From assembly GCF_900109665.1 (NCBI RefSeq), contig NZ_FOAO01000003.1:170789-234788 (forward strand): a stretch of DNA of 64,000 nucleotides, read 5' to 3'. Made by a program: the position numbers and the translations under genes. Of this stretch, positions 33,533 to 41,841 are shown in pieces. The stretch's first letter is position 1, and each line of letters starts with the position of its first letter. The notes under the pieces were generated by a model. The model saw nothing but the letters and a program-made list of their open reading frames with translations. It was not told the origin of the DNA and did no database searches. The DNA comes from Blastococcus sp. DSM 46786. Its GTDB lineage: Bacteria > Actinomycetota > Actinomycetes > Mycobacteriales > Geodermatophilaceae.

Positions 33533-36500
33533 TCACTACGCCGCGTGCGCTCGACGTGTCGCGCCGACTGCTCGCATTGTTCGTCCTGATTGCTGCGGTC
33601 GCTGGTGTCCCGATCGGGCTCTGGCAGCTCGGCGCCGCCTACGTGCCGACAGCACTCTTGTCATGGGAACAGGTCACGGGCGCGTTGAGCGGGCCGGACA
33701 ACGGTGCTCTCTTCCTCGGCCTGCTCGTGGTGATCGGCTGGGCCGCGTGGGCGGTGTTCGCCCTGTCGGTAGCCGTCGAGCTCGCCGCCCAGTTACGCGG
33801 TCTCCCACCGCTGCGGCTGCCCGGCTTGGCGGCACCCCAGCAGCTGGCTGGCCTACTCGTTGCCGCCGTCGTCGGCGTCGGGGGTGCGCCTCTGCTCGCC
33901 GCCCCGGCGCTCGCCGGACCACCGGTGGTCGCAGAGCAGCCGACCGACGAGCCGCCACCAATACCTTCCTCCGTACCGGATGCCGAGCCAGCCGAGCCTG
34001 CCGCGAACGGCCCCACCTACACGGTGCAGCCGCGCGACACCCTCGGCCGTATCGCCGCCCGCTCCCTTGGGGACTGGACGCGGTTCGAGGAGATCCTCGA
34101 GCTCAACCGCGGCCGGCCTCAGCCCGACGGCGCCGTCCTGACCGATCCGGCGCTGATCCGCCCCGGTTGGGTCCTGGTCCTCCCATCCGACGCCACGCCT
34201 CGCGAGCAGGGAGCGACCGCCGGCGAGGTGACCGTGCGGCCCGGCGACACCCTCGCCGACATCGCCGCGCAGCACGGGCTGGGCAGTTGGCAGCCGATCT
34301 TCGACCTCAACGCCGGTGAAGCGATCCCCGGCGGCGGCCGATTCACCGACCCCGACCTGATCCGCCCCGGGCAGGTCCTTGACCTCCCGCCCGCCGGTCC
34401 GGAAGGCTCCGACCCGACGCCTCCGCCGGCCGCTCCGGAAGCACCGGCCGAAGACCCGCCGCCGTCGACGCCTCCGCCGGAGGGGAGCGAGTCACCCGTG
34501 CCGGCGACGCCATCGCCGACACCGCCGGCCTCGCCGCCATGGGTGAGTCCCTCCGACGAACCAGCGCAACCGGCAGCCGACGCCCCCGATGCCGAGGCCG
34601 ACCAGGTCCCGTCGGAGCTGGCGGTCGTCCTCGCCGGCAGCGGGGCACTGCTCGCCGCCGGTGTGGGCGCGATGTGGCGTGCCCACCGCCGCCAGCGTCT
34701 ACGTCGTCGGCGGTCCGGTCGACGGCTGGCCCCGGTGCCGTCGACGCTGTCGGCCACGCATACGGCCGTGACCTCGGCGGCCGACGCGGGCACGGCCGAC
34801 TACGCCGCACTCGACCTGGCCTTGCGCGGCCTCGCCGTCCGGATCTCCGATGATCCTGACGGGCGGCTGCCGGACGTCGTCGCCGCCCGACTTGGCCGGG
34901 GCCGGCTCGAGCTTCGGCTGCACGCCCCTGCCGACCGTCCTCCGCCCGACCCGTGGACCGCCGACGACACCCGCCTGTGGTGGTCTGTGCAGTTCGACCA
35001 GGACACCAGCGCCGCTCCCGAGGTCGCCCGGGCACGGCTGGCCCCCTACCCGACCCTGGTCACCATCGGCACCGACGGCACAGACCGCTGGCTGCTAGAC
35101 CTGGAACGCCTCGGCACGCTCCACGTCAGCGGGCCGGCCGAGCGATGTGAGGACTTCGTCCGGCACCTGGCCGCGGAACTGGCCGTCAACAGCTGGTCGG
35201 ACTTGCTCACCGTCACCACCGTCGGCTTCGGCGAGGAGCTGGTCGACCTGGCGCCGCACCGCATCCACCCCGTGGACACTGCCGCCGATCCCGTGCTGCA
35301 CACCGCCCTGCGCGAAGCCATCGACCGGGACACCGACGACGTGCTGGACGGGCGACTGCGCGCCGGAGCCGGCGACGGCTGGATGCCTCAGATCGTCCTC
35401 ACTACTCATCAGCCGCAGGACGGCGGTGAGCTGGCCGAGACCGCCGCCGTCCTGCGAGCCCGGGAGCGGCGTGCAGCGGTCGCCTTGGTACTTGGTGTTG
35501 AGTCCACCCAGGTCGGCGACGAGTGGCTGCTCACGCTGACCGACGACGGGTCGCTGCTCGTCTCGGCACTCGGACTGTCCCTTCCGGCCCCACAGCTGAC
35601 CGTCCAACAGGCTTGTGACATCGCCACCCTGCTGGCCTTCGAGCGCGACGCGATGGACGACGCCATCCCCGCATCCGACGGGGACCGGCCGTGGCAGGTC
35701 CACACCGACGCCGCCGGCGCACTGCTCGATGACGCGACGGCGGAGGAGCCCGGCGACGCTCCGGAACGCTCGCCCCAGCCACGGCCGGCTCGCCGGTCTT
35801 CTGCTGGTGGCGCGGCACTGGGGCCGGTGCCGCGTGCGGACCGTGCCAAGGCTGCGGATGGCAAGGGTCAGAAGACGCAAGGTGAGTGGCACCCGACCCG
35901 GCTGCGTCAGCGGGTCGAGGAGGACCTCGAGCAACTCGACCGTGACCTGGCGGATTGGTGGTCGCTGGACTGCGCCCGGCCGCGGCTAACTCTGCTCGGA
36001 CCGGTCAACCTCCGCGCGCACGGCGACGAGCACGCCGTCGCCAGGTCTGGGCGGCGGCGCCGCTATGAAGAGGTGGTCGCCTACCTGGCCACCCGCCCGC
36101 ACGGTTCCACCGCCGACGAGGCCGCCACCGCCTTGCAACCGGCTCGCGGCGGCAAGACCGACCCGGTCAGCGTTCGCGCCTACGTGCATCGGATGACCGC
36201 CGGTGCCCGCGCCTGGCTCGGCGACGACCCGGTGACCGGGGAGAAGCATCTGAGCTCGGGCTACCGCGGCCGGTACACGTTGACCGGCGTGCTCGTCGAC
36301 GCCGACCTGTTCCGCCAGCTGCGCGCTCGCGCCGAGGTTCGCGGCGACGACGGCTTGCCCGATCTGCTGGCCGCACTTGAGCTGGTGTCCGGCGCGCCGT
36401 TCGCCCAGCGGCCCGCGGGCTACGAGTGGCTGGACGGCCTGGACCTCACGCTCACCGCGGGCATCTGCGACGTCGCCCATCAAGTCGTCACCGCTGCACT

Positions 36501-36747
36501 CGCCGACGACGACCTGACTTCGGCCCGCACCGCCTCGGCCGCCGCTCTGCTCGTCGCGCCGGACGACGAGAAGGTGCTGCTCGACGCGATGTGGGTCGCC
36601 TACCGCGAGGGCAGCCGCGCCGAAGCCGAAACCTACGTCGCGCGGATCGTGACCATCCACGACGGCGAGGACGAGATGGACCTGCCCATGAGTACCGCGG
36701 AGACCATCAACCGCGCCCGCAGGCAGTTCCTCGACCGGGCCTCGTGA
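33529..36747 (+). CDS. Membrane-tethered LysM-SARP regulator of the pilus/transfer operon
   Basis: A 1,072-residue protein. Three membrane segments (about 13-35, 60-86, 104-130) are followed by two LysM domains (TYTVQPRDTLGRIAARSLG at about 163 and VTVRPGDTLADIAAQHG at about 233), a Pro-rich linker, and a fourth membrane segment (about 360-380) ending in RRQRLRRRRSGRR. The last 690 residues should be cytoplasmic. They end in a SARP-type winged helix (LTLLGPVNLRAHG near 818, VSVRAYVHRMTAGARAWLG near 880) and a transcriptional activator domain (about 925-1060). The topology would put LysM on the cell wall and the DNA-binding part inside, a one-protein sensor. Related proteins sit beside Tad genes in many actinobacteria. 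SARPs bind 11-bp-spaced repeats, and such repeats occur four times in this element. Confidence 0.82.
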   Translation: MITTPRALDVSRRLLALFVLIAAVAGVPIGLWQLGAAYVPTALLSWEQVTGALSGPDNGALFLGLLVVIGWAAWAVFALSVAVELAAQLRGLPPLRLPGLAAPQQLAGLLVAAVVGVGGAPLLAAPALAGPPVVAEQPTDEPPPIPSSVPDAEPAEPAANGPTYTVQPRDTLGRIAARSLGDWTRFEEILELNRGRPQPDGAVLTDPALIRPGWVLVLPSDATPREQGATAGEVTVRPGDTLADIAAQHGLGSWQPIFDLNAGEAIPGGGRFTDPDLIRPGQVLDLPPAGPEGSDPTPPPAAPEAPAEDPPPSTPPPEGSESPVPATPSPTPPASPPWVSPSDEPAQPAADAPDAEADQVPSELAVVLAGSGALLAAGVGAMWRAHRRQRLRRRRSGRRLAPVPSTLSATHTAVTSAADAGTADYAALDLALRGLAVRISDDPDGRLPDVVAARLGRGRLELRLHAPADRPPPDPWTADDTRLWWSVQFDQDTSAAPEVARARLAPYPTLVTIGTDGTDRWLLDLERLGTLHVSGPAERCEDFVRHLAAELAVNSWSDLLTVTTVGFGEELVDLAPHRIHPVDTAADPVLHTALREAIDRDTDDVLDGRLRAGAGDGWMPQIVLTTHQPQDGGELAETAAVLRARERRAAVALVLGVESTQVGDEWLLTLTDDGSLLVSALGLSLPAPQLTVQQACDIATLLAFERDAMDDAIPASDGDRPWQVHTDAAGALLDDATAEEPGDAPERSPQPRPARRSSAGGAALGPVPRADRAKAADGKGQKTQGEWHPTRLRQRVEEDLEQLDRDLADWWSLDCARPRLTLLGPVNLRAHGDEHAVARSGRRRRYEEVVAYLATRPHGSTADEAATALQPARGGKTDPVSVRAYVHRMTAGARAWLGDDPVTGEKHLSSGYRGRYTLTGVLVDADLFRQLRARAEVRGDDGLPDLLAALELVSGAPFAQRPAGYEWLDGLDLTLTAGICDVAHQVVTAALADDDLTSARTASAAALLVAPDDEKVLLDAMWVAYREGSRAEAETYVARIVTIHDGEDEMDLPMSTAETINRARRQFLDRAS

Positions 36748-36795
36748 GGAAGGGCCGCAGCCTGCACCCACTTCGAGGGAGGTGTCCCACCAGCC

Positions 36796-37050
36796 ATGCC
36801 GTATCCGCCTCGACCGCAGCTGCGCCCGCTGCCCGCGTTCGCCGGCACCGCCCGCAGCGGCACCGTGCCCAGTCAGCGGCTGCAGGCACAGCTGGAGGCC
36901 TTCGTCCTCGCCGAGTACGCCGCCGGACGCTCGCTGAGGCAGATCGCCGAGCTGATCGACCGTTCCCCGACCGCGGTCCGCCGTGTGCTCGACAAGCATG
37001 GAGTTTCACGGCGCGCCGTCGGCGCTCCCCGGCAGCCCGACCCCACATGA
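36796..37050 (+). CDS. Small helix-turn-helix protein
   Basis: An 84-residue protein with a resolvase-like helix-turn-helix: LEAFVLAEYAAGRSLRQIAE, then LIDRSPTAVRRVLDKHGVSR. Such small proteins are common in actinobacterial plasmids and may regulate transfer genes. GGGAGG lies about 13 nt ahead of the ATG, rather far. The stop overlaps the next small frame (ATGA). Confidence 0.65.
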   Translation: MPYPPRPQLRPLPAFAGTARSGTVPSQRLQAQLEAFVLAEYAAGRSLRQIAELIDRSPTAVRRVLDKHGVSRRAVGAPRQPDPT

Positions 37051-37175
37051 CGGCGTCCACCGACTTCGGAACGGCACGCTTCGCGCCCGAGCAAGACGAA
37101 ACCCCGGCGATGTGGCCGAGGAGGCCAGGGATCGTTCCGGGGTCTTCTCCGTCGACTCTACGGGGACGCGTCTGA
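37047..37175 (+). CDS. Possible 42-residue coupling peptide
   Basis: An ATG that overlaps the preceding stop (ATGA) opens a 42-codon frame ending 1 nt before the ATG of the HEPN/Abi gene. The peptide (MTASTDFGTARFAPEQDETP and so on) has no known motif. The tight 4-nt and 1-nt junctions suggest it is translated, if only to carry ribosomes to the next gene. Confidence 0.4.
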   Translation: MTASTDFGTARFAPEQDETPAMWPRRPGIVPGSSPSTLRGRV

Positions 37176-37176
37176 C

Positions 37177-37869
37177 ATGTCCACGCCTCCACCCGGAGAC
37201 AGAAGATCGCCGAACGCGACCGGCCAGGCCTCAGCGACCGCGCTGCTCATCCAACGTCACCTGTCCGTGCCCCGTCTGGCCACCTACGTGCGCGCCACCG
37301 GTGACGACCTGGACCGTGCGGTCGAGCTCTACCTGTGGAACGCGAGGGTCGCCGGTGCGCTGTGGGAGGTCCTGGGCCACGTCGAGGTCGTGCTGCGCAA
37401 CATCCTGCACGACGCTCTGACCGCTCGACACCAGCGGCTGGGCCGGACCGGGCAGTGGTACGACGACCCCGCCCGAGAGCTCTCCCAGCACGCCCGCGAC
37501 GACATCAGCCGAGCCAAGCAGCGGCTGCAGCGGGCCGGCGCCCCGTTGCTGCCCGGCAAGATCGTCGCCGAACTGGGGTTCGGATTCTGGCGGTTCCTGC
37601 TCGCCCGCCGCTACACCGCTTCCCTCTGGCCTGCGCTGCGACCCGCCTTTGGGTACTTGCCGGGGTCTGATCGGCGCCTACTGGAGGCTCCGGTGGCCCG
37701 GTTGCACGTACTGCGCAACCGCGTGGCCCACCACGAACCGCTGCTGGCTGAGCCGCTGGGCGACCGCTACACCGATCTACTCCAGATCGTGGGATTCGTC
37801 CACCCGCAGCTGCGCGGCTGGCTGGACACCCACAATCGCCTGCTGGCCACGCTCGTCGAGCGGTCCTGA
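37177..37869 (+). CDS. Abi-family protein with HEPN motif
   Basis: A 230-residue helical protein of the Abi_2 (AbiD/AbiF) type. LWNARVAGALWEVLGHVEVV, then LRNILHDALTAR and LARRYTASLWPALRPAFG are typical, and LHVLRNRVAHHEPLL contains the HEPN Rx4H motif (Arg then His five residues on), the RNase active site in this superfamily. Abi_2 proteins stop phage growth by halting translation or cutting RNA. Here it lies inside the transfer operon, so it may protect the element or its host from phages or rival plasmids. Catalytic activity is inferred from the motif. Confidence 0.8.
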   Translation: MSTPPPGDRRSPNATGQASATALLIQRHLSVPRLATYVRATGDDLDRAVELYLWNARVAGALWEVLGHVEVVLRNILHDALTARHQRLGRTGQWYDDPARELSQHARDDISRAKQRLQRAGAPLLPGKIVAELGFGFWRFLLARRYTASLWPALRPAFGYLPGSDRRLLEAPVARLHVLRNRVAHHEPLLAEPLGDRYTDLLQIVGFVHPQLRGWLDTHNRLLATLVERS

Positions 37870-37914
37870 CCGGAACCGGAGCAGCGCAGCTTCGGCCGGT
37901 ACGCGACGTCGGTT

Positions 37915-37947
37915 CTCCCGTAATCCTCCAGTAGTTCGCCAGTGGTC
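37915..37947 (+). promoter_or_regulatory. 11-bp direct repeats, site B
   Basis: CTCCCGTAATC, CTCCAGTAGTT and CGCCAGTGGTC, with an exact 11-bp period, 45 nt after the Abi gene and 66 nt before site C, which is in the opposite orientation. Confidence 0.7.
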
Positions 37948-38012
37948 GGCCGACCGTCACCGCCGCGGCGCCCGTCGCATGCCTGACCTCGCCAGGAGAC
38001 CTCAGTGCCGTA

Positions 38013-38034
38013 GCTGACTGGAGAACTACAGGAG
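38013..38034 (-). promoter_or_regulatory. 11-bp direct repeats, site C (inverted)
   Basis: On the minus strand: CTCCTGTAGTT followed by CTCCAGTCAGC. The first unit is identical to the central unit of site A. With site B it forms two facing clusters ahead of the second half of the operon (P-loop ATPase onward), so a promoter is likely in this 188-bp gap. Confidence 0.65.
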
Positions 38035-38056
38035 GTTGGAGCGCAACGGTCGGCGC

Positions 38057-39049
38057 ATGCAGACCACCGCCCCGCGTCGGGGATCGAGGAACGGCCGAAC
38101 GAGCCGTGAGGCGCCGTCGTCGTCGCTGGCGATCGCCAATCCCGCGCGTCCTTCTGGTGACCAGCCGATGAGGGTTGAGGCGCTGCGCGCCGCCGTGATC
38201 GCGATCCGCGCCGGGATCTTCGACGAGGTCAGCAGTGACGATGTCGTCTGCACAGGCCAGGTGTCCGGCACGGCGGTCGCCGGCAGCACCTACCGGTCGG
38301 ATGCCGGTCCGACTTCCTGGGCGGCAAATGATGTGGGCGGCCCTGTCGTCCTGGTCGTGGCCGGTCACGCCGGGGCCGGCGCCTCGACGGTCGCATTGGC
38401 GGTCGCCGAAGGGCTGGCGGAGAGCCAGCGGGTCCAGCTGATCGACTGCGCCGAACCGGTCCGGTCGGGGCTGACGGCGGCATCAACCATCGAACTGGGC
38501 ACAGACGGCGCCGAGTGGCGACGAGGCCGGCGCGGTCGACTCGACGTGGTCCGCCTCGCCCGCCGCCCAGGCGACGGAAAGCTCCCACCGCCCCCGAAGA
38601 CCGACGACACCGCTCGGCTGCTGGTGGTCGATGCGGGCTGGTCGCTGACCACCGCGCTGCTCGACTCACCCGGTTCCCTCATCCAGGACGCGAACGTCGT
38701 CGTCGTTACCCGGGTGACGGTTCCCGCGGTCCGGCAGGCCGAGCACGTGCTGGCCGCCCTCGCCGACGAGCCGGTCGTCGCCGCGGTCGGCCCGGCGCGC
38801 TGGCCCCGGGCGGTGCAGGCCAGCTGCGGACCACGACTGCGTGAGTTGCGGTCGCTGGGGCGGGTGGTCCGGGTTCCGGTCGACCGGCGACTGGAGACCG
38901 CCGGACTCAACGGTGACCGGCTGCCGAAGCCGGTGGCGTCCGCTGGCCGGTCGATGGCCGCGCTCCTGGTGCCGGCCGAGGATCCGCAGCCCCGGCATCG
39001 GCGTCGAGCGGGGCGGGCTGGGACCGACCGGGCGAGGGAGATCCGATGA
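38057..39049 (+). CDS. ParA/MinD-like P-loop protein of the conjugation operon
   Basis: About 330 residues. The P-loop VVAGHAGAGASTVALAVAEG has the deviant Walker form without the usual Lys-Thr (GAGAST). VQLIDCAEP, LLVVDAGWSLTTALLDSPGS and VVVVTRVTVPAVRQAEHVLA follow the MinD fold. Similar proteins precede SCO6880/VirB4 genes in actinobacterial conjugative elements and may place the channel at the membrane; the weakened P-loop suggests a structural role. The ATG at 38057 was chosen; a TTG at 38036 and an ATG at 38168 are alternatives, and the best ribosome site (AGGAGG, 38030) lies 21 nt upstream. The end overlaps the next gene (ATGA). Confidence 0.65.
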   Translation: MQTTAPRRGSRNGRTSREAPSSSLAIANPARPSGDQPMRVEALRAAVIAIRAGIFDEVSSDDVVCTGQVSGTAVAGSTYRSDAGPTSWAANDVGGPVVLVVAGHAGAGASTVALAVAEGLAESQRVQLIDCAEPVRSGLTAASTIELGTDGAEWRRGRRGRLDVVRLARRPGDGKLPPPPKTDDTARLLVVDAGWSLTTALLDSPGSLIQDANVVVVTRVTVPAVRQAEHVLAALADEPVVAAVGPARWPRAVQASCGPRLRELRSLGRVVRVPVDRRLETAGLNGDRLPKPVASAGRSMAALLVPAEDPQPRHRRRAGRAGTDRAREIR

Positions 39050-39429
39050 CCAGCGGGCGCCGAACCGCGCCCGCGGCGCTTCGCGCGGCCTCGGCCCTCG
39101 CACTCGTCCTCGCCGGGGTGCTGGTGCTGGGCGCTGGGCCGGCGGCTGCGGCTTCAGCGGAGATCACCGCGGCGGTCTGCCCGGAGGCGCCGCCGGGGAT
39201 GCAGGCCTTCGCCGACGACGTCACCGCCTGGGTGAAGTGGGGCGTGCTCGCGCTGATCGGCATCGGCGCGGTGGTGTCACTCGGCTCCATCCTGGTGGGG
39301 CGGATCTTCTCTCATCCGCACGCCTCCCGGTACGGGGCGATGGGTATCGCAGTGGTGGTGATGGTGGCCATCAGTTACACCGCGATCCTGACGATCCTCG
39401 GCTCGATCACCGGCAGCGGGTGCACCTGA
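39046..39429 (+). CDS. VirB2/TrbC-like conjugative pilin candidate
   Basis: A 127-residue protein with a signal peptide (cut near GPAAAASAE), a short outer loop with one Cys, and two membrane segments (about 62-88 WVKWGVLALIGIGAVVSLGS, and 98-120 GIAVVVMVAISYTAILTILG). It ends in GSGCT. Size and two-helix form match VirB2/TrbC pilin subunits, and its place ahead of the VirB8-like, VirB6-like and VirB4 genes fits. Direct sequence identity to known pilins is not obvious. Confidence 0.6.
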   Translation: MTSGRRTAPAALRAASALALVLAGVLVLGAGPAAAASAEITAAVCPEAPPGMQAFADDVTAWVKWGVLALIGIGAVVSLGSILVGRIFSHPHASRYGAMGIAVVVMVAISYTAILTILGSITGSGCT

Positions 39430-40238
39430 TGAGCCGCCGTCAGAGGCACCAGGAGAGCGGTGCGGCGGAGTGGGGCCCGGCTCGGCTGCTGACGCTTCTC
39501 GTGGTCAGCGCACTGGTGGCGCTCGCGGTGCTGGCCGGACTGATCCTCACCGTCATCACAACGTTCACCGACGACGACCCTGGCCCAGCGGACACCACAC
39601 CACAGGCCGCAGCCCCGGCAACGGACATGTCGCGGCAAGATGCACTGGCCGCCGCTCCCATGCCGCACGCCGAGCCGGAGGCCGCGCTGCCCGGCCCGCT
39701 GACGACCGAGGCCGCCGGCGTCCTGGAGCTGCCACGGCCCACCGGCATCGGTCCGGCAGAGGTGCCCACCGGCTTCCCCCGCACGCCGGAAGGCGCGCTG
39801 GCGCAGCTGGCGGCCATCGACGTGACCGCGATGGAGAGCGGATCGGTGGACGGCGTGCGTCGGGTCATCTCCGAGTGGGCCGCACCGGACGGCCCCACCC
39901 CCGAGACGTGGTCGGGCGTCAACGGGATGGCGCGCATGCTCTCGGCGGCCGGCTTGTCGAGCGCGGGGTCGCCGCTGTTGGCCATCGTGGTCCGCCCGCT
40001 GATGGGGCTGATCAAGGGCACGGTGGACCCGGACTTCGCGGTGGTGTGCGTCGACTTCGAGTTCACCGTCACCGTGGAGCAGACCTCGCGGGTCGCAATC
40101 GCCGACTGCCAGCGCATGGTCTGGACCGGCGACCGCTGGCTGATCGCGCCCGGGCCGGAGCCAGCCCCGGCTCCGTCCGTCTGGCCGGGAACCGAGGCCG
40201 CGATCGCGGCCGGCTACCGGGACCTGCGCTATGTCTAG
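39429..40238 (+). CDS. VirB8/TcpC-like bitopic membrane protein
   Basis: A 269-residue protein with one membrane segment (about 19-45, LLTLLVVSALVALAVLAGLI), a Pro/Ala linker and a C-terminal outer domain. That domain has ARMLSAAGLSSAGSPLLAIV, then VVCVDFEFTVTVEQTSRVAI and DCQRMVWTGDRWLIAPG, an NTF2-like fold as in VirB8 and TcpC proteins of type IV secretion. The start overlaps the previous stop (TGATG). Confidence 0.65.
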   Translation: MSRRQRHQESGAAEWGPARLLTLLVVSALVALAVLAGLILTVITTFTDDDPGPADTTPQAAAPATDMSRQDALAAAPMPHAEPEAALPGPLTTEAAGVLELPRPTGIGPAEVPTGFPRTPEGALAQLAAIDVTAMESGSVDGVRRVISEWAAPDGPTPETWSGVNGMARMLSAAGLSSAGSPLLAIVVRPLMGLIKGTVDPDFAVVCVDFEFTVTVEQTSRVAIADCQRMVWTGDRWLIAPGPEPAPAPSVWPGTEAAIAAGYRDLRYV

Positions 40239-41841
40239 GCGCTCGCTCGGAGGGCGCGGCGGGCCGGTGTCGCCGCGTGTGCTGGTCCTTGTTCTCGTCC
40301 TGACCGCGCTGGCCTGGGTGGCGACGGCCTCCACGGCGTCGGCCGACTCCACGGTGCTGGCTTTTCCAGCGGAACCGACTGCCGACGACGGGGTGCTGTC
40401 GTGCCTGCCGCTCAATCCGTTCTGCGTGCTCGGCGAGGTCGCCGGCGCCGCGGTCACCGATGTGTGGGTCAACGCCATGCTCTCGTTGTGGGAGGCAGGC
40501 CTGTGGCTACTGGGCCTGGCCTTCTCGGTGATCGATGCCTTGGCCACCCCGGACCTGTCCGCCGACGGACCGCTGGCGGCGGTGTATCCGGTGACCTTCG
40601 GCATCGGGGCGACCGTGGCGGCGCTGATGGCCATGGTGCAGCTGGGCGTCGCGGCGGTGCGCCGGGACGGGGAGACACTCGGCCGGCTGCTGATCGGCCT
40701 GCTGCAGTTCGGGCTGGTCTGGGCCGGCTACGTCGGCGTGGCCGCGCTGCTGGTCACCGGCGTCTCCGGGCTGACCACCGCCCTGCTGCGCAGCCTGCTG
40801 GGCATCGACAACATGGCTTCTTTCGAACCGTCGATCAGCGTGGGCCGTGATCTGGTCGACGGCACGGTCGCGACCGTCCTGGGCGTCTGTTCGATCTTCT
40901 TGCTGGTGCCGGCCAGCGCCGGCTTCCTGCTGCTGATGCTGGTCCGCGAGGCGGCCCTGATCGTGCTGGCGGCAACCTCGGCGATCTCGGCCGGCGGGCT
41001 GCTGGCACAGACGGCGAGCTCCTGGTTCTGGCGCAGCCTTCGCTGGTTCCTCGCTGCGCTGCTGGTTGCCCCGGTGGCCGTGCTCATCCTCGGCGTGGGA
41101 GTCACCATCACCGAGGGCATCGTCACCGGAGCTGAGGAGACCAGCACCGAGCAAGCGGTCGGCATGGCGGTGGTCGGCTGCCTGCTGATCCTGCTCGCCG
41201 CGATCTGCCCGCTGGCGCTGTTCCGGCTACTGGCCTTCGTCGACCCGGGAACATCCAGCGGCGCGTCGCTTCGCTCCTCGCTGGCTGCCTCCGGCGGCGC
41301 GATGGGCGCGCTGGGCAACCTCGGCGGCCGGGGTGGTGGACGGGCCGCGGGGGCCGCGGCCGTCGCGGCCTCCGGCGGGGTGGCCGCGACAGGCGCCGCG
41401 GCCCAGCTGGCCGGAGACCGAGCGCAGGGTGAGTCGACCGCGGACTCCGCTACCCAAGGTCGGTTCGCCGGCGTGCTGCACGGACTCACGGTCGGCACCG
41501 CCCAGGCGGGCCGGCTGGCCGCGGGGGTGGCCGCCTCGGCAGCCGACGTGCTCTCCGGCGCCGGGATCGGGCACTCCGCGCACTACTACGGACCGCCGGT
41601 ACCCGGTCGGGCCGCTCCCGGCTCCAACGGACACGGCCGAGCAGCGCCGGGCTCGGCGGGGGCAGGGCACTCAGCGCGAACGGACGACGGCGGCCCTCCG
41701 CCGGGTGCCGCAGGTCCGGCCGCGTACGGGCCGACGGGCACCGACCGGAACGACAGCTCGGCCGACTCGGGTGATGCCGGTCCTCCGGCTCCCTGGCTAC
41801 CTCGTCGAGGCGACGGGCCTGCCGATGGAGGTGCGCGGTGA
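40231..41841 (+). CDS. VirB6/TrbL-like polytopic channel protein
   Basis: A 536-residue protein with a signal-like N-terminus and about seven membrane segments between residues 95 and 345 (for example ALMAMVQLGVAAVRRDGETL, GLVWAGYVGVAALLVTGVSG, GFLLLMLVREAALIVLAATS, MAVVGCLLILLAAICPLALF). A Gly/Ala/Pro-rich hydrophilic C-terminus of about 190 residues follows. VREAALIVLAATSAISAGGL matches the conserved cytoplasmic loop of TrbL/VirB6 proteins of Gram-positive conjugation. It would form the inner-membrane channel with the SCO6880 and VirB4 proteins. Confidence 0.75.
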   Translation: MSRRSLGGRGGPVSPRVLVLVLVLTALAWVATASTASADSTVLAFPAEPTADDGVLSCLPLNPFCVLGEVAGAAVTDVWVNAMLSLWEAGLWLLGLAFSVIDALATPDLSADGPLAAVYPVTFGIGATVAALMAMVQLGVAAVRRDGETLGRLLIGLLQFGLVWAGYVGVAALLVTGVSGLTTALLRSLLGIDNMASFEPSISVGRDLVDGTVATVLGVCSIFLLVPASAGFLLLMLVREAALIVLAATSAISAGGLLAQTASSWFWRSLRWFLAALLVAPVAVLILGVGVTITEGIVTGAEETSTEQAVGMAVVGCLLILLAAICPLALFRLLAFVDPGTSSGASLRSSLAASGGAMGALGNLGGRGGGRAAGAAAVAASGGVAATGAAAQLAGDRAQGESTADSATQGRFAGVLHGLTVGTAQAGRLAAGVAASAADVLSGAGIGHSAHYYGPPVPGRAAPGSNGHGRAAPGSAGAGHSARTDDGGPPPGAAGPAAYGPTGTDRNDSSADSGDAGPPAPWLPRRGDGPADGGAR

